Of a DNA stretch of 18,006 nt, positions 1 through 8,064 are shown in pieces. Source of the DNA: Psilocybe azurescens (Eukaryota > Basidiomycota > Agaricomycetes > Agaricales > Agrocybaceae); the NCBI GenBank assembly GCA_023853785.1, contig JAJIRX010000091.1, forward strand, positions 1-18,006, given 5' to 3'. Each line of letters begins with the position of its first letter. Position 1 is the first letter of the stretch. A program made the position numbers and the translations under genes. The notes beneath the pieces are model-generated. The model worked only from the letters and a program-made list of their open reading frames with translations, ran no database searches and had not been told where the DNA came from.

Positions 1-200
1 ACTGGACCTGGGTATCATACACCCGTGCTATAATGATTCTGGTTAGAAAAGAACAGCTTTCAATTTTGCGGACTCTTGTATGAAATAAAAGGACCCAGAA
101 AAACATGCCACACCATTCTACTTACTGCAAACTTGTGCCTTATATTGGTTTGGTGCTGCTATTGTAATATATTTGTTCCGCATTCCGCCAGAAAATAGAT

Positions 201-211
201 TTGTATATAAG
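201..211 (+). promoter_or_regulatory. TATA-like element upstream of the RSF1-like gene
   Basis: The run TATATAAG lies at 204-211, about 105 bp before the proposed ATG at 314. It is followed by a C/T-rich stretch (about 243-305), as is common just upstream of fungal start codons. The assignment rests on motif and position only. I see no gene in 1-200. Confidence 0.35.
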
Positions 212-313
212 AATCAAATTCTTTTAAGTTTGTGATCACAAACGCTCTCTTGCTCCGCCCCCACATTTTGACCTACTCCTCACGGACTCGTCGCTTTTCT
301 TGCGACTTTGCAG

Positions 314-2622
314 ATGGCTAGTTCTGAAAAACCTACCAATAAACCGCACATATGCCCGCCTTCTAACGCTATTCACCCTGCGGACCGATGGGAATCCCTG
401 TTTGTTTACTCATTTATCTGCAAATTCACGAATCTACGGCATAAGGTCGAGGGTCTGAAACACCTATGGAGTACGTAGCACTCAGAACTCAGCGCTGGGG
501 ACGAGTTCTAATGGCAATCCTGACCTGCAGTCTAGAGGAGGCCCTGATGTTGAAAGAGCCAAACAATATCGTGACACAACTTTTGGTTCAATTCGTGGTC
601 AACCTCAAACCCCAGACGCGTAACTTGAGGTAATCGCGTGTTCTAGTGGGCGAAACACGAAGAAACGTTATGCTGATGAATTGCTCGTGTCTCCAGTAAC
701 GACCAAATTTCTACAACTGTGGCGTCTGTGCTTTCAGAATACTTCAAATCCTCAGAGAGGACCATATTCTGGGACGAGAACTTGAACGCAAACGTGGATC
801 CATTTGACGGCTTAGAGCGGGTTCTTTGCCACGAGTTGGGATTTTAAGGTTCGTATTTTAATTCTTTCATTCGTTACTTTACTTGCTAACATATGTTTTC
901 ATCATTGTAACACCAATCTAGTTGAAAATTCTGCGACAATTGGTTGAATTGCAGTTGTGCCACTCGCCTGAAATCAAGGCAGCCATTGATAACGCCTGGG
1001 GTGTCGTTCATAACAAGCATAAAAAGAACCAGGCCCTGTAGCGCCACTGGATCCAAGCGACCCAAAAAGTCAAGAACGACTACAATTGCAACCCATTGGA
1101 CAAGATTATCAGCGCAAACGTTATTGGATTGCAGATGGTCCGTGCACAATCGTTCTTGACGCCCTCTTCATGACTGGTCTATATTTGCGTATATTTGCCA
1201 GAGAACCGTTTAATCTCTCTCCTTTCTCCCCATCTATCGGGCCTTGCCGTCTGCTTTCGCAGCTCTATCGGAATATTGGAACTAATTTCGTTTGATGTTT
1301 AGATTCACCGCGTATTTATGTATCTACCAACCCATGGAAAATCACAGCGACATTTCAAACAATATCATCGACTAGGGATGAATATATTTCGATCATTGAA
1401 GGTTTGAAAATCGATGGACCTCCCGAACCCAAGAAAGGTCGGAAACGGACAAAACTTGAGCTTGCGCATTTCGCCCTCATAGCGGCTCTTGAAGCACGAA
1501 TTGAAGCCATTGACGTGGAGCTAGCGGTAAGTATCCGAATCTAAAAATGTTCACCCGCGCACAAAGACCAATATTTGTTGCACTGGGAATTGGCATTGTA
1601 CTGACAGTGTTCATTGTACATTTAGCGTGTGCAACGAGTACGAAAGAAAATCGAAAACAGACGGAATCTTATGGTTCAAGCAGAGGTACGACAAACTCGG
1701 ACACGACGACGAACGATAAAGCCAGATTACGTTTACGGTAATGAGCTGGGCAGCGAGGCAAGCGGCATGGCATGAGTACCCATGACTTTTCTGGGCTAAC
1801 TTCCTATTTTTGGACAACAGGATGATGGCGCCGATGAATACAATTATCAAGAAGAGGAACGCCAAGATGATGAATATGAGAACGATTATTCAAATGATAC
1901 CAAAAGAGGTCGAGGAGGTCCATCTGTGGGAACTCGACGTTCGACGCGTACTGCAACAGTAAATACCAACGGTAAACGAGAAGGCTCCTCCGATTCTGCA
2001 CTTTGGCGCGGAGAACGTCGCTCTTCTCGATTAGGTGGCCCCGAAACTTGTGTGGAAGTAGAGCCGTCACGAAAACGTGCACGCACAGAAGAAAGCACTG
2101 CAAGTGCGCAATCAACGGATGGAGTTTCCTCTGAAACCCTTGGGGTGACCAATGGTATCAGAGTAAAGACATCAGGGGCAGCTGCCCTCAAACCAACGGA
2201 AATCGCGATGGAACAAATAGCTGGCAAGAAACGCTCGAAATTCTGGGTGTATGCAGTTGAACCAATACCCGAGCCGCGTCCTTCTGCTCCTGATCCTCCA
2301 AACGTGGCTACAAGTTCATCGGAGAACGGTGCTCAGGAGGCCAATGGTCTTACCAGGAGCCTGACTAGTTCTCGTTCGCCAGAGATGAACGGACAGTCGA
2401 ACGGAATGGCGAGAAACCTGGAGGAAGCGTCTCTCCCATGCAGTCTTGGTGAAGTCTCATACGTCCTCATTTTCAACATCATTTTTCATACATTCATTTG
2501 CACTACGCATCGTGGCATATACAACGGCTAATAATATTTGAATTACTTGTGTATCAAACTATACAATATTATCCTTGCATAAGATTTATCTAGGAGTTGA
2601 CGGATCATATGGGAGATTGTGA
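314..2622 (+). CDS. RSF1/CECR2-like chromatin-remodelling accessory protein (DDT/WHIM-like), with frame breaks
   Basis: This is probably a nuclear accessory subunit of an ISWI-type remodeller. Proposed exons are 314-470, 536-629, 697-about 845, about 922-1138, 1304-1527, 1626-1757 and 1821-2448, with a short last exon 2594-2622. If the final intron is not used, the ORF runs on to a stop at 2531. The N-terminus (WESLFVYSFICKF, then VNLKPQTRNLS and RTIFWDENL) resembles a DDT-type helical domain. Residues reading LKILRQLVELQL and then LQLQPIGQDYQRKRYWIAD match, in order and spacing, what I recall of the WHIM region of RSF1 (LQPIGRD...YW). An Arg/Lys-rich predicted coiled coil, an acidic stretch and a disordered basic tail follow. 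ATG 314 was chosen because it reads straight into the DDT-like region. The frame breaks at about 1021-1030 and probably at 836-845. One intron (1758-1820) appears to be GC-AG. The family call is from recalled motifs; the 3' end is uncertain. Confidence 0.62.
1758..1820 (+). other. Predicted GC-AG intron
   Basis: The donor reads GAG|GCAAGC and the acceptor ACAACAG|GAT. The 63-nt intron joins codons in phase 0, linking YGNELGSE to DDGADEYNYQ without a stop. The nearer GT donor at 1738 (G|GTAATG) would give an immediate TGA after splicing to the same acceptor. GCAAG is the usual consensus for the rare GC donors. Confidence 0.6.
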
Positions 2623-2724
2623 CACTGATATTCCTGTGGGTATCGTGATGCATGAGTATACATGCTGGTGTCCTTGGTACCAAAGGCCAACAGAGACATC
2701 AAGGCAGTAAATTAAAATTACATA

Positions 2725-2732
2725 TCACGTGA
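2725..2732. promoter_or_regulatory. Palindromic E-box TCACGTGA upstream of MIP
   Basis: This perfect 8-bp palindrome contains CACGTG, 115 bp before the MIP ATG. In fungi such sites are bound by Cbf1-like bHLH factors. Its function here is inferred from sequence and position only. The surrounding stretch 2623-2846 otherwise holds only the presumed MIP promoter. Confidence 0.3.
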
Positions 2733-2846
2733 CCCTGTAGAGGGCTGATTTTGGCGTTTGATTTGCTTTGAAATTGACATTAGTTGGTTCTCTGAGTATT
2801 TAACAAGCGGTGGTTGGGTTGACACCGGATTCTGCTTTCGTTCTTT

Positions 2847-5331
2847 ATGCTTGCTAGGTCTACCAGAAGGGTGCTTCCATCTAAACCAAAGTTTCGCTTT
2901 CGTGGCTGTCTTCACTCCCAACATGTTCCCTCCAGACCTCTCGCGACACAAGTACAGCACCACATACCAGCTTCAGTCGATGATAGGGCCTTGATAAACC
3001 TCTTCGACAACCCCTCCTCCTCTCCTTTCCGAGCATCCGCCTCTACACCCACAGGTCTCTTTGGTCATCCCACCCTCACCCATCCCGGGGCTCTCATATC
3101 CCTTGCCGATGCAACATTAGTTCGTGCCCAGCTTTTAACGGCCCGTATCCTTCGTTCAAGGGAATCTCGGGATGAGCTCTTCAAGGTCGTGAAGAATCTG
3201 GACCGGCTCAGCGACATGCTATGTGGCGTCATCGACCTTGCTGAACTTGTCCGAAACGCTCATCCCGATCGAGTATGGGTCGACGCGGCCAATCACGCGT
3301 ATGAAGCCCTCTGCGAGTTCATGAACGTGCTGAACACAGAAGTCGGTCTGTACGAGGTGAGTAAAGCAATCGTATCTCAGTTTTGTTGCAGTTCTCATCA
3401 TTCCTCCCAGGTTCTCAAAGTGGTTCTGTCGGACCCCTCAATTGTCAAAACGCTCACTCCTGAGGCATATCAGACGGCTTTGATATTTTGGCGCGATTTT
3501 GAAAAGTCTGCTATCGATCTCCCTCCAACTGAGCGCAATAAATTCGTCTCCTTATCCTCTGACATCCTGGTTCTTGGGCGCCAGTTCCTCGAAGCAGCCA
3601 ATGCTCCTCGTGCTCCTGCCAGTATAAAACACTCAGACCTTGCGGGACTCAAAGATAAGGGAATGGGGGTCAGATTACAGCTGCAAGCACAATTCACGAA
3701 GCGTGATTTGCTCGTATACCCAGGCTCTATGCAAGCACACATGATCATGCGCTCTGCTCCGGAAGAAGAGCCGAGAAGGCGAATGTATCTAGCTGCCAAT
3801 TCCAGCACTCCTGAGCAGATAGAAGTTTTGGAGGCGCTCCTACGGAAACGAGCCGAGTTAGCCCAGCTAGTGGGGAGGAAAAGTTTTGCACACATGACTC
3901 TCGATGATAAAATGGCCAAGACTCCAGGTGTGTTAATTTGCATCTCGTGCCTCTGGCCAACTTTTTGATGTAGTTGCGCCAGAAAATGTGGTCAATTTCC
4001 TTGACGCCCTTCTGGACCACACTCGCCCATTCGCAAGGCGAGCTTTGCACACTCTAAGCCAAAGAAAACAAGCACATCATGGGCAATCTTCCCTGCCTAT
4101 CATCCAGGCATGGGATAGAGATTTCTATTGTCCGCCTGAACCACCTGCACCGCCTATACCACTACCACCGCTAACATTGGGCACAGTATTTATGGGACTC
4201 TCTCGGCTATTTCAACATCTTTATGGGATATCCCTTCGACCAGCGGATTCCACCTCTGGCGAGGTCTGGCATTCGGACGTACACAAACTAGAAGTGGTGG
4301 ATCAGGATAATGGGGTCATCGGTTGGATTTTCGCGGATCTATTTGCACGACGCGGGAAGCCAAATGGCGCTGCTCATTATACCGTTCGGTGTTCGCGAAG
4401 GACTGACGATGATGACGAGCACAGAGACGGGACAGTTGAAGGCGCGGAACTACGGATTAAAGAATCTGAAGATTTTGAGGCTGTTAAGCGGCATCGACTT
4501 CCTAACCAGGAGGGCGTATTCCAGTTACCTTTGGTCGTACTTCTGTGCGAGTTCCCTCGACCAAGTATTACCAAGGGTCCAACAATTCTCGACTGGCATG
4601 AAGTATTGACTCTGTTCCACGAAATGGGACATGCTATGCATTGTAAGGAATTCACCAGCAACCGCAGTTTACACTCATACTAACATTCGATTTCTTCCCC
4701 AGCCATGATCGGTCGAACAGAATACCAGAACGTAGCAGGCACGCGATGTGCCACCGATTTCGTCGAACTACCATCTATCCTTATGGAACACTTCCTTAAC
4801 TCACCCACAGTCCTCTCGCTATTCGACGTCGACGAGTCGTCCACCGTCCGCCAAATCGGCAACCACCACAACGACCCGTGCCACTCTATCGACACCTACT
4901 CCCAAATCCTGCTCGCAGTAGTAGACCAAGTATATCACTCACCCGCTGCGATCAGCCCTTCCTTCGACTCGACAGCTGCGCTGGCGAAGCTGCACGACAC
5001 CCGGGGCTTGATACCCCACGTCCCCGGAACATCCTTCCAGACACAGTTCGGACATCTATTTGGATACGGCGCTACCTACTATTCTTACCTATTCGACCGT
5101 GCCATCGCTTCGCGCGTATGGCGTAATGTTTTCTCTGACGATCCACTCAGCCGGAATACCGGTGAAAAGTATAAGAATGAGGTGCTGCGGTATGGTGGAG
5201 GCAGGGATCCGTGGAAGATGGTTAGTTCGTTGTTGGATGCGCCAGAGCTTGAGACGGGAGATGCAAGTGCTATGCGTGAAGTTGGAAGGTGGAAGATAGA
5301 AGATGATGTCGGGCAGCCAGGACGACACTGA
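2847..5331 (+). CDS. MIP: Mitochondrial intermediate peptidase (M3 family zinc metallopeptidase)
   Basis: MIP removes an octapeptide from matrix-protein precursors after the first presequence cut. The four exons are 2847-3356, 3411-3927, 3974-4642 and 4703-5331, giving 774 residues, close to the yeast enzyme. All junctions are GT-AG and keep frame. The first 40 residues are rich in Arg, Ser and His with few acids, as expected of a mitochondrial presequence, and the ATG at 2847 supplies this. The zinc site HEMGH falls at residues 558-562, in [20 protein letters not shown], split by the third intron after the second codon past HEMGHAM; the glutamate-rich stretch [15 protein letters not shown] follows and should supply the third zinc ligand. 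The gene is intact with no frame break. It borders the HD pair, its conserved place in Agaricomycetes, and converges on HD1 with 277 bp between stop codons. The first intron (54 nt) is also open in frame. Confidence 0.96.
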
Positions 5332-5608
5332 TTTGCTCAAGTTCTCTTCCGATGTGTCAATATTATTGATTATCATGGTAAATAACGAAAGGTAGGCAAT
5401 ATTGGTATAGTACATAATGGCGCGAATGCAAAAAAATCCAATACGAACAAGACAGCAAAGTAAAAGCATTAAAATACACAGGTGACGAAAACATGGAGAA
5501 CGAGAGCGATAATGACAACAAAAATAAGCCAAAGAAAACGTAGGACGAAGGTATAGCAACGTTGCAAGGAAATAATGATAAAATAAAATCGATCTTTATG
5601 GGCATACT

Positions 5609-7885
5609 TCAAGCCATCAACTGACCCTCCAATTGGCCTTCCAGCTGCGATACTTGTTCCTTGAGTGCCTGAAGCCTAGCTCTCTTGGCATCAAGAGAGT
5701 GACTTGGTGCTACATAACTGTTCGAAGTCTCGAGGCTGTTGGAAGTAGGCAATTCCAGAGAGCCACAAGAATTGCCAGATTGCATAGATATAAGCCAGTG
5801 TGACAAGTCTTCGGTGAAGAATGTCGATCCATTGGGCGCTGAAAGATCATATTCAGGTGCCGAAAGTAAACTGAAGTCAGGGAAGTCAGCAGTGCTGACA
5901 ACGATATTAGATAGGGGATCTAAAGAAACAATTAGTCCTGGAGTAAAAATGTGAAGACGAGAGTGTGTATATACCTTGCAGTGTGTCCGTGTAACAGGGA
6001 GGAGTAAAAAGATTAAAGCATGAGTTCGAACTTTCAGAAGATACTGAGGCGGAGAGTTCTTCTTATAGACACATCAAAATGATAAGTCCATGTAAGGGGT
6101 GTGAAAAAAGGCTTACCAGTAACGAGAAAGCTAAGGGAGTCCTCTGGGTAGGGATTGAGATAAGCAGCAGAAATGGCATGGCCATCATCCAGCGGCGTAT
6201 CTAGAGATAGATAGCCTTCCAGGTTTGCTGGGAAGGAATATAATCAGGGTTATGATCTGATACGACATCATTTTGAGAGCATGGATCGAAGGGTTCCCCG
6301 ACAGATGAGGGCGTTACGGGCAGAGGATTAGATACGGTCTGAAGGCGAGGTTGAGAGAACGCATTATGCGGTCGTTTTGGAGGACATCGAGTTTCTCCAT
6401 CAGATAGTCGTCTTTTACGTTTTAGTTTCGACATTTCGGAAACGACCGGAGTTTCCATGTCTTCAGATATCCTCAGAACATACGGATGCTTGGCAGGTCC
6501 TTGACTTTCTCCATCAGAAAGGCACCATTTACGCTTGAGACTCGGGATTTGCGAGACTGTATGCTGCTCTGATGCGAATTGAGGTGATGTAGTACCCTCT
6601 GGTGTCTCGTCTGACAGGTCATCGGTAATGGATGGAGAAGGCAGACTTGTCGCTGCAAACGACTCATTCACATCATTTGTATCGGTTCTGCATTCGTTAC
6701 GATTAGACATTATTAACAACAAAATAACATGGCATACCTGAGCCGTTTTGAAACGTGATCAATTATATCTTCGGAATTGCCTTGATCGAAGTCTAAAGAT
6801 GGTCGACGGCGTTTCCGAGATTCGCACATGTGGGAGGCGGCCAATGGGGTTGAGGTTGGTGTTGGCGATTCGTCTACAAGAAAACTCGGAGGAGACGCTT
6901 CCGGGGTGGGATAAGAATCGCTACTGTGGACTTGCGAGGGTTGGGCAGTAGACTTGCTATCCCACTGTCCTGCATACGCTATTGGTACTGTGGCAGGCGC
7001 AGTCGTAGCATGGGGGATAAAGTAACCATGCGATAAAGACACCAGGTCTGGAAATTTGTCGGCATAGAGAGCCCGGGCGTTATGTTCCATCGTAATAAAC
7101 GAGCCACGATAAAGATCATTTGGGTCCATTTCAGACATCAGAGTGGTACTGAAGTCGTCTGAAAACGACGTTGGCTTAGGTTTGAAAATGCTGGTAGCTG
7201 CTGCAACAATTTTCTCTTGCTTATTGGAGAAGCGAGTTTTTCGGAGGGCATTCCAGCCTATTCGCTTCCTGACATCAATGAACCAGGCGTCAATGTCCTT
7301 GACTGAACAATTTGTCTGACGAGAGATATCCTTTTTACTTCTCTTGAAGGATATGGGTTGTGAAGATTGGAAAGGAGCCACTGATAAGATGGCTTAAGGT
7401 AGGCAGGATGTCCTGAATTGCGAGAAGGTAAGTGGCGACACAAAGAAGGTGTAGAGAACGTATCCCTTACCTGCCGGGGTATTCGATCTACGATCATCAG
7501 ACAGGGAAAGCGTGTCCATTTTCCTGCTCAGAATTGTAGAAATTTCGTATGGTTTGATACTGATTTTTTCCGTTGCCGTTTCCAATTCCATTATGTAGGA
7601 CGAGACCGTGCTTATTATTGAAGCAAAGTCATTGGCCGCGTGTAACGTCTCCGCCCGTAGCTTTGCACGATTGGCGCGAATGGTATTACTGAATGACGAC
7701 AGCGTTCCGAGGAAAGAATTGAGCGCAGGAGTACCCTTTTGAAGTGCGAGAAAAAAATCATCAAGATGATCTCGTATCGAGTGATTGAGGGAGGAGTCGA
7801 GGGTAAATCCATGAGAAGGGAGATTCAAGAGGAAGGAAGAGAAGGGATATTAAAGGGGAAGAAGCACATTCTCACGATTCTCCAT
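5609..7885 (-). CDS. HD1: HD1 mating-type homeodomain transcription factor, with two apparent frame breaks
   Basis: HD1 is the alpha2-like partner of the HD1/HD2 heterodimer that controls dikaryon development. Proposed exons, in transcript order, are 7885-7876, 7770-7471, 7412-6738, 6687-6117, 6061-5975 and 5919-5609, about 651 residues when both breaks are bridged. The N-terminal part (LDDFFLALQKGTPALNSF) fits the dimerisation region. The homeodomain is at about residues 107-165: AYLKPSYQWLLSNLHNPYPS gives helix 1 and the YPS turn, and IDAWFIDVRKRIGWN gives the recognition helix, with Asp where most homeodomains have Asn51. Two copies of an LKRK...LSDGE...P..P basic motif look like nuclear localisation signals. 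The last 30 residues form a Leu-rich heptad helix. The frame breaks in an A5 tract at 7332-7336, inside the homeodomain, and again near 6230-6232. The first exon (10 nt) is a proposal: no other in-frame ATG precedes the conserved part. Confidence 0.88.
6392..6518 (-). repeat. Two-copy internal repeat in HD1 (basic LKRK/LSDGE motif)
   Basis: The 13-mer TTTCTCCATCAGA (plus strand) occurs at 6392-6404 and 6506-6518, exactly 114 nt (38 codons) apart and in the same frame. The encoded copies are LKRKWCLSDGESQGPAKHP and LKRKRRLSDGETRCPPKRP. The spacing as a whole number of codons and the partial DNA identity suggest an in-frame tandem duplication that has since diverged. A weaker third match (RKRRRPSLD) is encoded near 6800. 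Confidence 0.7.
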
Positions 7886-7899
7886 GAATTCCCTTTCGA

Positions 7900-7913
7900 A
7901 CTCAGCATTGTTT
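7900..7913 (+). repeat. 14-bp direct repeat, copy 1 (HD promoter)
   Basis: ACTCAGCATTGTTT is repeated exactly at 7988-8001, 88 bp downstream in the same orientation. Both copies lie between the two HD start codons, so they could be paired binding sites for a regulator of HD expression. Confidence 0.8.
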
Positions 7914-7987
7914 TACAATATATTTAAAACTCCGCCTCGAGATTGGCTGTTGGCCTGTGCTTGGCCTGGGTGCAAGGGGTTTTTCAG

Positions 7988-8001
7988 ACTCAGCATTGTT
8001 T
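7988..8001 (+). repeat. 14-bp direct repeat, copy 2 (HD promoter)
   Basis: This is the second exact copy of ACTCAGCATTGTTT. It lies 64 bp upstream of the HD2 ATG, whereas copy 1 lies 15 bp upstream of the proposed HD1 ATG. Confidence 0.8.
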
Positions 8002-8064
8002 CGTTGAAAGTCCCAGTATTAACAGCCCACGTCGGCCTACGACTTGGTTCCTTTACTGGATTTC

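Larger units (their letters stand above)
7886..8064. promoter_or_regulatory. Shared divergent promoter of HD1 and HD2
   Basis: These 179 bp separate the proposed HD1 ATG (7885) from the HD2 ATG (8065) and must hold the promoters of both. The region carries an A/T-rich TATA-like run (CAATATATTTAAAA, about 7916-7929), the inverted CCAAT sequence GATTGG near 7940 and an exact 14-bp direct repeat. No ORF of interest lies in it. Confidence 0.75.

Noticed and set aside
1804..2227. Minus-strand frames opposite the RSF1-like gene
   Set aside because: They are shadows of the plus-strand coding exon, which has a continuous acidic and basic region in frame with the upstream exons.
6201..6330. An extra intron in HD1 ending at TTCCCAG to explain the frame change
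   Set aside because: Good donors nearby (GTAACG, GTATCT, GTATCA) are all phase 0, while phase 1 is needed. Phase-1 donors are weak or would delete a basic motif.
1021..7336. Programmed -1 ribosomal frameshifting at the AAAAAG sites in the RSF1-like gene and HD1
   Set aside because: The two sites sit in different reading phases relative to the A run, neither forms a proper in-frame X-XXY-YYZ heptamer, and most other breaks in the window have no such motif.
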